Origin: Gluconacetobacter diazotrophicus PA1 5
GTDB taxonomy: Bacteria > Pseudomonadota > Alphaproteobacteria > Acetobacterales > Acetobacteraceae
Direction: 5' to 3'
Assembly: GCF_000067045.1 (NCBI RefSeq)
Contig: NC_010125.1
Coordinates: 2,098,001-2,162,000 of the forward strand
DNA: 64,000 nucleotides
Below are positions 34,874 through 44,746 of this stretch, in pieces. The position numbers and the translations under genes were made by a program. The notes under the pieces are model-generated. The model made no database searches. It saw nothing but the letters and a program-made list of their open reading frames with translations, and was not told the origin of the DNA. Position 1 is the stretch's first letter. Each line of letters begins with the position of its first letter.

Positions 34874-36373
34874 ATGCCCCAGCACGCCTACACGGACCTG
34901 ACGACCCATTTTGCGCGCATCGGCCGTATCCGCAACGCCCTGGGAATCCTGGGCTGGGACAAGGATGTGATGATGCCGGCCGGCGCCGCCGAAAGCCGGG
35001 CCGACAGCATCGCGACCCTGGACGTGCTGTGCCACGAAATCCTGACCGCCCCTGTGATCGCGGAACTGCTGGACCGGGCGGAGGCACCTGCCGGATCGTG
35101 GCAGGCGGCGAACCTGCAGGAAATGCGGCGGGCCTACCTGCACGCCGCGTCCGTGCCCGCCGATCTGGTCGATGCCATGTCCCGCGCCGCGTCGCGCTGC
35201 GAGATGGCCTGGCGCGCCGCACGCCGCGAGGGTGACTTCGCGGCGCTGCTGCCGACCCTGTCCGAGGTGCTGGACCGCACGCGCGACCTGGCGGTGGTCA
35301 AGGGCGCGGCGCTGGGCCTGTCGCCCTATGACGCGCTGCTGGACCAGTACGATCCGGGCACCCGCCGCGCGGACATCGACCCGGTCTTCGCCGAACTGCG
35401 CCGCGACCTGCCCGCCCTGATCGCGGACGCCCAGGCGCACCAGGCCGCGACCCCGGCGCCGGTCCTGCCCACGGGCCCCTTCCCCGTTCCCCTTCAGGAG
35501 CAGATGGGGCGGCGGATGATGATGGCGCTGGGCTTCGACATGGAACGCGGACGGCTGGATGTCAGTGCGCATCCGTTCTGCGGCGGGGCCGAGGACGACG
35601 TGCGAATCACCACCCGGTACGAGGACGACGATTTCCTGGCGGCCCTGATGGGCGTGATCCACGAGACCGGGCACGCGCTGTACGAGCAGGGCCTGCCGCA
35701 TGACTGGCGGACGCAGCCGGTGGGCCAGGCGCGCGGCATGAGCCTGCATGAAAGCCAGTCGCTGCTGATGGAAATGCAGGTCGCGCGATCGCGCCCCTTC
35801 ATGGACTGGGCGGCGCCGCTGCTGCGCGCGGCCTTCGGCGGGGCGGAGGCCGACCCGGCCTGGTCGGCCGACAGCCTGTATCGCGCCGTGACGCGGGTAC
35901 GCCCCGGCTTCATCCGCGTCGATGCCGACGAGGTCACCTATCCCGCCCACGTCCTGGTCCGGTACGAGATGGAAACGGCCCTGGTCGACGGCACGCTCGC
36001 GCTGCGCGACCTGCCCGAAGCGTTCAATGCCGGCATCCATGGCCTGCTGGGCCTGACGGTGCCGAACGACCGGCTGGGTTGCCTGCAGGACATCCACTGG
36101 CCCTCCGGCGCGTGGGGCTATTTTCCCACCTACACGATGGGCGCCATCCTGGCCGCGCAACTGCGCCAGGCCGCGTTCCGTGCCGACCCCGCCATTCCGT
36201 CCGGCATCGCGCAGGGCGATTTCGCCCCGCTGCTGGGCTGGCTGCGCACGCATGTCCACAGCCAGGCCAGCCGCCTGTCCACCCCCGACATCATCCGCGC
36301 CGCAACGGGTGCCGCGCCGTCGACCGATGCCTACCGGGCGCATCTGCGCGAACGCTATTGCGGCGCGGAATAG
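34874..36373 (+). CDS. M32 family metallocarboxypeptidase
   Basis: A 499-residue zinc carboxypeptidase of the Taq type. The zinc motif is HETGH (residues 263-267) within VIHETGHALYEQG, and SLHESQSLLMEMQVARS supplies the third ligand region. LGWDKDVMMPAGAAESRADS and WGYFPTYTMGAILAAQL are also diagnostic. Length is normal for the family and there is no signal peptide, so it is cytoplasmic. The open frame before 34874 lies antisense to the TPR-glycosyltransferase gene. It probably trims peptides. Confidence 0.95.
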   Translation: MPQHAYTDLTTHFARIGRIRNALGILGWDKDVMMPAGAAESRADSIATLDVLCHEILTAPVIAELLDRAEAPAGSWQAANLQEMRRAYLHAASVPADLVDAMSRAASRCEMAWRAARREGDFAALLPTLSEVLDRTRDLAVVKGAALGLSPYDALLDQYDPGTRRADIDPVFAELRRDLPALIADAQAHQAATPAPVLPTGPFPVPLQEQMGRRMMMALGFDMERGRLDVSAHPFCGGAEDDVRITTRYEDDDFLAALMGVIHETGHALYEQGLPHDWRTQPVGQARGMSLHESQSLLMEMQVARSRPFMDWAAPLLRAAFGGAEADPAWSADSLYRAVTRVRPGFIRVDADEVTYPAHVLVRYEMETALVDGTLALRDLPEAFNAGIHGLLGLTVPNDRLGCLQDIHWPSGAWGYFPTYTMGAILAAQLRQAAFRADPAIPSGIAQGDFAPLLGWLRTHVHSQASRLSTPDIIRAATGAAPSTDAYRAHLRERYCGAE

Positions 36374-36483
36374 GACCGGCCGTCCCGCACATACCTTGTG
36401 ACGTTAGCACTTTTTTCACATCGGCATGGGACCGTCGACATCCTTGAAGTCCGAAACCGGAACAAGAGAGGAGGGTGTCAACG

Positions 36484-38418
36484 ATGTCCACGACCACGAC
36501 CTACAAGACCGCTTCCGGGGTGACCTACACCGTCACCGACACCTCCTACCTGGGGCAGAACGACTACGACGTCACGATCACGGCCAGTGACGGCACGGTC
36601 CTGCTCGATCAGGACAATATCAATCGCGGCATCGACATCCTCGGCGTCATCGACCTCGCGGCTTCCGGCGATGTCATTACGGGGTCCACCGATTCCACCT
36701 CGCTGGTCAGCCTTGCCAGCATCGGAACCTATGTCAGCGTTCCCGGCGCGACGGGCAACTTCATCGTCGGCGCCGGTGCCCTTGCCGCCAACACATATTA
36801 CATCGGCGGAACGACGACGATATCCGGCCTGGCGAACCTGGTCACCGGAACGACCATCAATGTCGTAGGGGGCACGGCAACGCTGTCCGGCAACAGCGGC
36901 AGCACCCTGCTCGGCGCCCTGAACGGATCGACGGTCAACATCGAATATGGCGGCACGTTCAACACCGGCGCCGCCCTCGGCAGCCTCCTGGAAGGGGCGA
37001 CGGTTTCGTTCGGGAGCGGCGGCGGCACGCTGGTCATCAATGGCGGCGGCACCGCCATCAGCCTGCTGGCATCCGGTCCGCTGTCGGCCACGACCATCCA
37101 GAACTACGATCCGTCCAGGGACACGATCGAACTTCAGGACACCGTCGCTCCGATCTCGGGCTACACGATATCCGGCGATACGACCCGGACGATCACCCTG
37201 TACGGAAGCGACGGCACGCAGGTCGCCACCTACACGGTCAACCTGGCATCCGGCGTAAACCTGGCCAACGGAACATACAATGCCGTCAACAGCACGCAGG
37301 GCAATCCCCTGAACATCACCTACACCACCGGCAATACCTATATCGGCGTCTGCTTCCTGGCGGATTCGATGATCCGCACACCGTCCGGCGACATCGCGGT
37401 CCAGGACATCCGCGTGGGCGACGAAATCCTGGCCTGCCCGGACGGTGAGTGGCGGGACGGCGAACAGGGGACCGGCGAACGGCTCGGCACGGTCGTCTGG
37501 ACCGGCAAGGCCCATGCCACCGTTCGTCCCGGCCTTCCGGATGACGAGGCCGGCTATCCGGTCCGCATCCTCAGGGACGCCATCGCCGACGGCGTGCCCT
37601 ACAAGGACATGCTGGTCACGCCGGAACATTGCCTGTTCCTCGACGGCGTCTTCATTCCGGCCCGCATGCTGGTCAACGGCCGGTCCATCTTCCACGACCG
37701 CACCATTACCGCCTACGATTATTACCACATCGAAACGGAACGGCATTCCGTCATTATCGCGGACGGCATGCCGACCGAAAGCTATCTCGATACCGGAAAC
37801 CGCCGCTCTTTCCGTCAGGATGGGAAAATCGTCCATATCGGCGCGGGCAACGCCCGATCCTGGACGGAAGACGCCGCCGCCCCGCTGGGGGTAACGCGCG
37901 CGGTGGTCGAACCCGTCTTCCGCCGGATCGAGGCCCGGGCGCGGGACGCGGGCATCGCCAGTGCGATCGTGGGGCCGGTCCTGACCGACGATACCGGCCT
38001 TCACCTGCTGACCGAGAACGGTCAGGCCATCCGCCGGACCCGCGATGCCAACGGGTATGCCACGTTCCTGATCCCGCCAGATGTCGGCACCGTCCGCATC
38101 GTCTCGCGCACCAGCCGGCCCAGCGATGCGATCGGCCCCTTCCTCGACGACCGGCGACGCCTCGGCGTGCTGGTCGGCGGAATCACCCTCCTCGATTCGG
38201 ACAATATGCGTCTGATCGACACCTATCTGGCCGATCCGGCACTCGACGGATGGGATGTCCAGGAAGCCGGTCCGCACCGCTGGACCAATGGCGATGCCAT
38301 ACTGCCGCTGGGCCCGCGCCGCCCCGACAGCTTCGGCATCCTGGCCATCCAGGTACTGGCGGGCGGCCCCTATCCCGTTACGGCGGAGGCAACGGAAGCA
38401 GTCGCCCAATCAGCGTGA
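36484..38418 (+). CDS. Hint (Hedgehog/intein) domain protein with beta-helix-like N-terminus
   Basis: A 644-residue protein. Residues 1-285 are rich in Gly, Thr, Ser and Asn, with GGT-type repeats suggesting a beta-solenoid like that of adhesin passenger domains. A Hint domain begins at Cys290 in GVCFLADSMIRTPSGDIAVQDIRVGDEI; the block-F-type His382 lies in TPEHCLFLDG, and the domain runs to about 430. The remaining 210 residues (about 435-644) are a family-typical tail. No classical signal peptide is seen. GAGGG 8-9 bases before ATG 36484 decides the start over a GTG at 36475. Such proteins are common in Acetobacteraceae; their function is not established. Confidence 0.85.
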   Translation: MSTTTTYKTASGVTYTVTDTSYLGQNDYDVTITASDGTVLLDQDNINRGIDILGVIDLAASGDVITGSTDSTSLVSLASIGTYVSVPGATGNFIVGAGALAANTYYIGGTTTISGLANLVTGTTINVVGGTATLSGNSGSTLLGALNGSTVNIEYGGTFNTGAALGSLLEGATVSFGSGGGTLVINGGGTAISLLASGPLSATTIQNYDPSRDTIELQDTVAPISGYTISGDTTRTITLYGSDGTQVATYTVNLASGVNLANGTYNAVNSTQGNPLNITYTTGNTYIGVCFLADSMIRTPSGDIAVQDIRVGDEILACPDGEWRDGEQGTGERLGTVVWTGKAHATVRPGLPDDEAGYPVRILRDAIADGVPYKDMLVTPEHCLFLDGVFIPARMLVNGRSIFHDRTITAYDYYHIETERHSVIIADGMPTESYLDTGNRRSFRQDGKIVHIGAGNARSWTEDAAAPLGVTRAVVEPVFRRIEARARDAGIASAIVGPVLTDDTGLHLLTENGQAIRRTRDANGYATFLIPPDVGTVRIVSRTSRPSDAIGPFLDDRRRLGVLVGGITLLDSDNMRLIDTYLADPALDGWDVQEAGPHRWTNGDAILPLGPRRPDSFGILAIQVLAGGPYPVTAEATEAVAQSA

Positions 38419-38490
38419 CGGGCCGGATGGATGGCCGCCATACCCGTCGCGCGGTTGCCATCGGCGGCGGATCATGGCGAGATGCCGCGA

Positions 38491-39642
38491 ATGTCACGTT
38501 TCCTTCCGATCCCGTCCCCCCCGCTTTCCTCCGGACTGGCGTCCGGGGCGCTGGCGGTCTCCATCCTGTTCGCCGCCCTGCCGGCCCTGGCCGCGAAGCC
38601 GGCGCCGCCGCTGGACCCGTCGGCGCCGCTGGTGCCCGTGGCCGAATCCACGGCGCGGGTCTGGAACGCCGTCGCGGTGCTGCCCGACGGCCGCATGATC
38701 CTGGAATACCCGGCCTGGACCGGAACCCCCGGCCCCGCCCTGACGCTACGCGACGCCGACGGGACGCAGCATCCCTATCCGGACGCGGGCTGGAACGATC
38801 CGGCGGCGGACCCGGCGCATCGCTTCGTCTCGGTCGAGGGGCTGCACCTGACCGATGACGGCATGCTGTGGGCGCTGGATAGCGGGATCGGCGCGGACGG
38901 ACACGCACCGCAACCCGGTTCCGTCAAGCTGGTTCAGGTCGATACCCGCACGGGCGCGGTCGCGCGGACCTATGTGCTGGACCCGGCGGTGCTGCGGCCC
39001 GGCAGCCATGTGGCGGGGGTACGGGTCGGCAAGGGGTATGCCTTCATCCTCGATTCCGGCGTGCCGGGCCTGATCGTGATGGACCTGGCGCATGGCACCC
39101 AGCGGCGGCTGCTGGATCACAATCCCTCACTGACCGCGCAACGGACGATCACCGTCGACGGGCGGACGCTGCTGGATACGGACGGCCGCGCGGCGATCGT
39201 CCACGCCAACCGGATCGAAATCAGCCCCGACGGCGAGTGGCTGTACTACCAGACGCTCTGCGGGCCGCTCTACCGGTTCGGCACCGAACTGCTGACCGAC
39301 ACCAGCCTGACCGATGTCGAACTCGATGATTCCGCAACGCTCTGGTACAAGACGCCGCCGCTGGGTGGCATGACGGTGGGGCGCGACGGCACGCTGTATT
39401 TCGACGACGTGTCCACCGGCAGCATCTTCCGCTTCACCACCGGCCGCATCTATCAGCGTATCGTCGTGGACCCCCGCCTGCGCTGGCCGGCCGAACCCTA
39501 CATCACGGCGAACGGGCAGCTTTACGTCCCGACCGCGCAGATCGACCATACGCCGCACTTCAATGGCGGCCGAGTGGACGTACAGTGGCCGCTGACGCTC
39601 TACCGCATCGATGTCCGTGCCCTGCCGCCGGCGAAATACTGA
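38491..39642 (+). CDS. Secreted major royal jelly/gluconolactonase-like beta-propeller protein
   Basis: A 383-residue exported protein. A signal peptide of about 35 residues precedes a six-bladed beta-propeller typical of the MRJP/yellow and SMP-30 superfamily. Landmarks are VEGLHLTDDGMLWALDSGIG, VRVGKGYAFILDSGVPGLIVMDL, and GLTVGRDGTLYF-like blades (MTVGRDGTLYFDDVSTGSIFRF). The substrate is unknown; lactone hydrolysis and redox enzyme activities have both been linked to the superfamily. ATG 38482 is an alternative start. Confidence 0.8.
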   Translation: MSRFLPIPSPPLSSGLASGALAVSILFAALPALAAKPAPPLDPSAPLVPVAESTARVWNAVAVLPDGRMILEYPAWTGTPGPALTLRDADGTQHPYPDAGWNDPAADPAHRFVSVEGLHLTDDGMLWALDSGIGADGHAPQPGSVKLVQVDTRTGAVARTYVLDPAVLRPGSHVAGVRVGKGYAFILDSGVPGLIVMDLAHGTQRRLLDHNPSLTAQRTITVDGRTLLDTDGRAAIVHANRIEISPDGEWLYYQTLCGPLYRFGTELLTDTSLTDVELDDSATLWYKTPPLGGMTVGRDGTLYFDDVSTGSIFRFTTGRIYQRIVVDPRLRWPAEPYITANGQLYVPTAQIDHTPHFNGGRVDVQWPLTLYRIDVRALPPAKY

Positions 39643-39692
39643 CCACCGTAAGCCCCTTCGCGCGGGGCGCGCTTGGCGATATAATCGTGGGT

Positions 39693-41090
39693 ATGCGCTA
39701 TCTTTCCACCCGGGGACAGGCCCCCGTCCGTGACTTTTCCTCGGTCCTGCTGGCCGGCCTGGCCGAGGACGGCGGGCTGTACCTGCCGGAAACCTGGCCC
39801 GTCCTGACCGCCGACGACTGGCGGGCACTGCGCGGCCTGCCCTATCCCGACCTGGCCGCGCGGATCATCGCGCCCTTTACCGCGGGCTGCATCGCGCCGG
39901 ATGTGCTGCAGCGGCTCTGCCGCGAATCATATGCCGGGTTCGACCACGCCGCCATCGTTCCGCTGACGCAGGTCGAGGACGGGCTGTTCGTCCAGGAACT
40001 GTTCCACGGGCCGACGTTGGCCTTCAAGGACATGGCGATGCAGTTGCTGGGGCGGCTGTTCGACCATGTGCTGGCCGAGCGCGACGCGCATGTGACCATC
40101 GTGGGCGCCACGTCGGGCGATACCGGATCGGCGGCGATCGAGGCCTGCCGCGGGCGCGAACGGGTGAAGATCGTCATCCTGCACCCCGAGGGCCGGACAT
40201 CGGACGTGCAGCGGCGGCAGATGACCACGGTGCTGGAACCGAACGTGACCAACCTGGCGGTGCAGGGCACGTTCGACGATTGCCAGGACCTGGTGAAGGC
40301 GATGTTCGCCGACGCCCCCTTCCGGCAGGACATGCACCTGTCGGCGGTCAATTCCATCAACTGGGCCCGCATCGCGGCGCAGATCCCCTATTACGTCTAT
40401 GCCGCCCTGGCGCTGGGCGCGCCGGACCGCGAGGTCTCGTTCGCCGTGCCGACCGGCAATTTCGGCAACATCCTGGCGGCGTGGGCGGCACGGCGCATGG
40501 GCCTGCCCGTGCGCGCGCTGTGCGTGGGGTCCAACCGCAACGACATCCTGACCCGTTTCCTGCGCGACAACGACATGAGCGTGCAGGGCGTGGTGCCCAG
40601 CCTGTCGCCGTCGATGGACATCCAGGTCTCCTCGAATTTCGAGCGGCTGCTGTTCGAACTGCTGAACCGCGATGCGGCGGCATGCGCGCGCATCGTCACC
40701 GAATTCCGCCAGACCGGCCACATGGCGGTGCCCGACCCGGTGTGGCGGCAGGCATCGGGCCTGTTTCACGCCCTGGCCCTTGACGATCAGGACACGAAGA
40801 CCGAAATCCGTAACCTGCATGCCGCCAGCCAGTATCTGGCCGACCCGCACAGCGCCATCGGGATCGCCGCCGGGCGGATGTTCCGCGAACCTGGCATTCC
40901 GATGGTGGCGATGGCCACCGCCCATCCGGCCAAGTTCCCCGACGCCATGGAACAGGCGACCGGCATCCGCCCGGCCCTGCCGCCGGCGCTTGCGGATCTA
41001 TTCGACCGGCCGGAACGTTACGAAGTCGTGGCCGCGCGGCTGGACGTGGTCGAGGACCGGGTTCGGGCGGCGGTGCTGAAGAACGCCTGA
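39693..41090 (+). CDS. thrC: Threonine synthase
   Basis: A 465-residue PLP enzyme converting O-phospho-L-homoserine to threonine. It opens MRYLSTRGQAPVRDFSSVLLAGLAEDGGLYLPE, the typical N-terminus. The PLP lysine is Lys112 in LAFKDMAMQL, and GATSGDTGSAAIEA and SFAVPTGNFGNILAAW supply the cofactor loops. The ATG at 39693 follows these landmarks; the open frame upstream is not coding. It lies 64 bases before the M16 peptidase gene. Confidence 0.96.
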   Translation: MRYLSTRGQAPVRDFSSVLLAGLAEDGGLYLPETWPVLTADDWRALRGLPYPDLAARIIAPFTAGCIAPDVLQRLCRESYAGFDHAAIVPLTQVEDGLFVQELFHGPTLAFKDMAMQLLGRLFDHVLAERDAHVTIVGATSGDTGSAAIEACRGRERVKIVILHPEGRTSDVQRRQMTTVLEPNVTNLAVQGTFDDCQDLVKAMFADAPFRQDMHLSAVNSINWARIAAQIPYYVYAALALGAPDREVSFAVPTGNFGNILAAWAARRMGLPVRALCVGSNRNDILTRFLRDNDMSVQGVVPSLSPSMDIQVSSNFERLLFELLNRDAAACARIVTEFRQTGHMAVPDPVWRQASGLFHALALDDQDTKTEIRNLHAASQYLADPHSAIGIAAGRMFREPGIPMVAMATAHPAKFPDAMEQATGIRPALPPALADLFDRPERYEVVAARLDVVEDRVRAAVLKNA

Positions 41091-41154
41091 ACCGCCCTTT
41101 TCCCATCTCTTCGGACGTCCGGCCCCGCCGGCCGGACCGTCACGCAGGACCCTG

Positions 41155-42420
41155 ATGACCGACCAGATCAACGTCACCCGCCTTCCCTCCGGCCTGACCG
41201 TCGTCACCGAACGCATGGAGCGCGTGGAAACCGTGTCGTTCGGCGCCTATGTCGCCGCCGGCACGTGCAACGAGCATGCCGAGGAAAACGGCGTGTCGCA
41301 CTTCCTGGAACACATGGCGTTCAAGGGAACGGACAGCCGCACCGCCGCCGGCATCGCCGAGGAAATCGAGAACGTGGGCGGCCATATCAACGCCTACACC
41401 GCGCGCGAGCATACGGCCTATTACGTCAAGTTGCTGAAGGAGGACCTGGCACTGGGCGCCGACATCATCGGCGACATCCTGACCCACAGCAGCTTCGCCC
41501 CCGACGAGGTCGAGCGCGAGCGCGGCGTGATCCTGCAGGAAATCGGCCAGGCGAACGACACGCCCGACGACATCATCTTCGACCATTTCCAGGAAACCGC
41601 CTTCCCCGAACAGCCGATGGGCCGCCCCACCCTGGGCACCGAACCGCTGATCCAGGACATGAGCCGCGAGACCCTGATGCGCTACATGCGCACCCATTAC
41701 ACCACCGCGAACACCGTGATCGCGGCGGCGGGCAACCTGCACCACGCCGATGTGGTGGCCCTGGCCGAACGGCATTTCCGCGACCTGCCGGCGCTGGACA
41801 GTTCGACCGGCTTCGATTCCCGCTATCTGGGCGGCGAGTTCCGCAAGGAGAAGGAACTGGACCAGGCCCATGTGGTGCTGGGCTTCCCGTCGGTGGGCTA
41901 TGGCGACCCGGACTACTATCCGGTCCTGCTGCTCTCGACCCTGCTGGGCGGCGGCATGTCGTCGCGCCTGTTCCAGGAAATCCGCGAGAAGCGCGGGCTG
42001 GTCTATTCGGTCTATTCCTTCAACGCTCCGTTCCGCGATGGCGGCCTGTTCGGCATCTATGCCGGCACGGGCGAGGACCAGGCCGACGAACTGATCCCCG
42101 TCACGCTGGAGGAGTTGCGCAAGGTGCAGGGCCATGTCGGACAGGACGAGCTGAACCGCGCCCGGGCGCAGTTGAAGTCCTCGCTGCTGATGTCGCTGGA
42201 AAGCACCGGCAGCCGGTGCGAACAGCTTGCGCGGCAGTTGCAGGTGTTCGGCCGCCTGATCCCGACCGCCGAAACGGTGGAGCGGATCAACGCCGTCACC
42301 ATCGCTGACGTGCGGCGGGTGGCCACGCGGCTGTTCCGGGGCAAGCCCACCCTGGCCTCGCTGGGGCCGGTGCGCAACATTCCCGGCATCGCCGCCATTG
42401 CCGAGGCCCTGGCGGCATGA
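41155..42420 (+). CDS. M16 family zinc peptidase (processing peptidase type)
   Basis: A 421-residue peptidase related to the beta subunit of mitochondrial processing peptidase. The inverted zinc motif HFLEH (residues 49-53) sits in VSHFLEHMAFKGT, and the distal glutamate is expected in the ERERGVILQEIGQANDTP segment. The C-terminal half-domain contains SRLFQEIREKRGLVYSVYSFN. Full length for a one-piece family member. It follows thrC and overlaps pmbA at ATGA, an order often seen in alphaproteobacteria. Confidence 0.95.
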   Translation: MTDQINVTRLPSGLTVVTERMERVETVSFGAYVAAGTCNEHAEENGVSHFLEHMAFKGTDSRTAAGIAEEIENVGGHINAYTAREHTAYYVKLLKEDLALGADIIGDILTHSSFAPDEVERERGVILQEIGQANDTPDDIIFDHFQETAFPEQPMGRPTLGTEPLIQDMSRETLMRYMRTHYTTANTVIAAAGNLHHADVVALAERHFRDLPALDSSTGFDSRYLGGEFRKEKELDQAHVVLGFPSVGYGDPDYYPVLLLSTLLGGGMSSRLFQEIREKRGLVYSVYSFNAPFRDGGLFGIYAGTGEDQADELIPVTLEELRKVQGHVGQDELNRARAQLKSSLLMSLESTGSRCEQLARQLQVFGRLIPTAETVERINAVTIADVRRVATRLFRGKPTLASLGPVRNIPGIAAIAEALAA

Positions 42421-43757
42421 GCACCGATCCGCTCGACCTCCTCGGCACCCTGATCGGCAAGGCCCGGGCGGCCGGTGCCGACGCGGCGGATGCCGTCTAC
42501 ATGGCGCGGACCACGCACGGCGTGCAGGTCCGCAACGGCCGGACCGAGGACCTGGAACGGTCCGAGACCAGCGACCTGGGGCTGCGGGTCTTCGTCGGCC
42601 GCCGCTCGGCCATCGTCTCGGCCACCAGCCTGGACCCGGAACGCTTCGACCCGCTGGTCGCCCAGGCGCTGGCCATGGCCCGCGTGGTGCCCGAGGACCC
42701 GCATTCCGGCCTGTCCCCCGACGCGGTGCAGGGCTTCGTGGACGCGGCGGGGATGGACCTGCTGGACCCGGCGCAGCCCGACACCGCCGCCCTGCTGGAC
42801 CGCGCGCGCGCGGCCGAGGACGCGGCGGTATCGGTCGCGGGCGTCACCAACAGCAATGGCGGATCGGCCTCGTCGGGCCTGTCCGACATCATCCTGATGA
42901 CCTCGGCCGGGTTTTCCGGCCGCTACGCCCGCAGCAGCCATTCGGTGTCGGCCAGCGTCCTGGCCGGACAGGGCACCGGCATGCAGCGGGATTACGACTA
43001 TCACGCGACGGTGCATCTGTCCGATCTGGACGATCCCGCCAAGATCGGGCGCAGCGCCGGCGAGAAGGCGGTGGCCCGGCTGAACCCGACCCGGCCGCGC
43101 ACCGGCAGCATGGCGGTGGTGTTCGACCCGCGCGTATCCTCCAGCCTGCTGGGCCATCTGGCGGGGGCCGTGAACGGCAGCGCCATCGCCCGGGGCACCT
43201 CGTTCCTGAAGGACCGGATGGGGCAGCGGATCATGCCGGCCGGCATCCACATCATCGACGACCCGACGCAGTCGCGCGGCCTGTCAGCCCACCCGTTCGA
43301 CGGCGAGGGCATGCGCGCGGGCGAACTGGTCATCGTGCAGGACGGGGTACTGATGAACTGGGCGCTGGATTCCCGCAGCGCGCGGCAGGTCGGGCTGCCC
43401 GGCAACGGCCGGGCCAGCCGGGGGACCACGGCCCCTCCGGGACCGTCGCTGGGCAGCCTGTATGCCCGGCCCGGCACCGTGACACCGGCCGCGCTGATGG
43501 CGGACATTGCCGAGGGCATCTACGTGACCGAACTGATGGGATCGGCCATCAACGGCCTGACCGGCGATTACAGCCGGGGCGCCTCCGGCTTCATGATCCG
43601 TGGCGGCACGCTGGCCGAACCGGTTGCCGAATTGACCATCGCCGGCAACCTGAACGACATGTTTGCCCGCATGGTCCTGGCGGACGATCTGGTATTCCGC
43701 CGTGGCATCAACGCGCCCACGATCCGGATCGACGATCTGATGATCGCCGGTTCCTGA
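42417..43757 (+). CDS. pmbA: TldD/PmbA family metalloprotease regulator PmbA
   Basis: A 446-residue protein of the TldD/TldE pair, which together cleave unfolded peptides; PmbA (TldE) lacks the catalytic HExxxH. The family blocks LGLRVFVGRRSAIVSATSL, SLSDIILMTSAGFSGRYARSSHSVSASVLAGQGTGMQRDYDYH and the C-terminal GDYSRGASGFMIRGGTLAEPVAELTIAGNLNDMF are clear. The ATG overlaps the M16 peptidase stop. No tldD is in the window. Confidence 0.93.
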   Translation: MSTDPLDLLGTLIGKARAAGADAADAVYMARTTHGVQVRNGRTEDLERSETSDLGLRVFVGRRSAIVSATSLDPERFDPLVAQALAMARVVPEDPHSGLSPDAVQGFVDAAGMDLLDPAQPDTAALLDRARAAEDAAVSVAGVTNSNGGSASSGLSDIILMTSAGFSGRYARSSHSVSASVLAGQGTGMQRDYDYHATVHLSDLDDPAKIGRSAGEKAVARLNPTRPRTGSMAVVFDPRVSSSLLGHLAGAVNGSAIARGTSFLKDRMGQRIMPAGIHIIDDPTQSRGLSAHPFDGEGMRAGELVIVQDGVLMNWALDSRSARQVGLPGNGRASRGTTAPPGPSLGSLYARPGTVTPAALMADIAEGIYVTELMGSAINGLTGDYSRGASGFMIRGGTLAEPVAELTIAGNLNDMFARMVLADDLVFRRGINAPTIRIDDLMIAGS

Positions 43758-43783
43758 CCCAGCGATACGGGATGGACAGATCC

Positions 43784-44746
43784 ATGAGCACACCGACCAC
43801 GCCCGCCCGTCCGCCCCGCCCCCGTCGCGCGGCGATCCTGCTGCTGGGCACCGCGTTGGCCGCGCTGCCGCTGCTGGGCCTGCCGCAGGGCGCCGACGCG
43901 CGTCCGGGCAGCGGCCTGTCGATGGGCAGCCGGGGATCGCGCACCTATAGCGCCCCCGCCCCGACGACGACCTCGCCCTACGGCGCCGCGCCGATGCAGC
44001 AATCGATCATGCCGCGATCGGCCCCGGGCTATGGCGGCGCGCCGTCGGCCTTTCCCCGCTCGCCCTATGGCGTGCCGTACGGCTCGCCCTACGCGGCCCG
44101 GCCGCATCCGTTCGCCAACGGGTTCCTGGGCGGGTTGCTGGGCGCGGGCCTGTTCGGCGTGCTGTTCGGACACGGGATCGCGGGCGGGCTGCATGGCGGC
44201 GGCAGCTTCCTGGGTTTCCTGATCCAGCTTGTCCTGCTGTTCCTGCTGGTCGGCTGGCTGGTGCGCCGGTTCGGCGGTGGCGCGCGCAGGACGGCGCCCA
44301 TGCCCGCCGCCCCCTATGGCCAGGGCCCGTCCGCCGATCAGGTCACGATCACGCCGGACGATTACCGGGCATTCCAGCGCCTGCTGCTGGATATCCAGGC
44401 GGCATGGAGCCAGCGGAACCTGCCGGCGCTGCAACACATGGCGACGCCCGAAATGGTGGGCTATTTCAACGCCCAGTTGTCCGACCTGGCCAGCCGCGGC
44501 GCGCGCAACGTGGTGTCGGACGTGCGCTTCGAACAGGGCGACCTGTCGGAAGCGTGGAGCGAGAACGGCTTCGACTACGCCACCGTGGCCATGCGCTATT
44601 CGATGGTGGACATCACCACCGACATGACGGGACGGGTCATCGACGGCAGTTCGACAGAACGGGTGATGGTGACCGAACTCTGGACCTTCGTCCGCCCGAC
44701 GCGCGGCGGGGCGTGGCTGCTGTCCGCGATCCAGCAGGGCCGGTAG
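43784..44746 (+). CDS. Tim44-like domain membrane protein
   Basis: A 320-residue protein. An N-terminal hydrophobic signal (about 15-38) is followed by a Pro/Tyr/Ser-rich low-complexity region and a hydrophobic GFLGGLLGAGLFGVLFGHGIAGGLHGGGSFLGFLIQLVLLF block (about 107-155) with one or two membrane helices. The C-terminal Tim44-like domain (about 185-320) ends with TELWTFVRP, analogous to the Tim44 domain of the protein at 14.5-15.1 kb, so this is a second copy in the window. ATG 43772, four codons earlier, is an alternative start. Confidence 0.82.
   Translation: MSTPTTPARPPRPRRAAILLLGTALAALPLLGLPQGADARPGSGLSMGSRGSRTYSAPAPTTTSPYGAAPMQQSIMPRSAPGYGGAPSAFPRSPYGVPYGSPYAARPHPFANGFLGGLLGAGLFGVLFGHGIAGGLHGGGSFLGFLIQLVLLFLLVGWLVRRFGGGARRTAPMPAAPYGQGPSADQVTITPDDYRAFQRLLLDIQAAWSQRNLPALQHMATPEMVGYFNAQLSDLASRGARNVVSDVRFEQGDLSEAWSENGFDYATVAMRYSMVDITTDMTGRVIDGSSTERVMVTELWTFVRPTRGGAWLLSAIQQGR

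Noticed and set aside
34790-36343. Upstream extension of the TPR-glycosyltransferase frame (total about 1120 codons)
   Set aside because: It is antisense to the convincing M32 peptidase and lacks TPR or other domain character.
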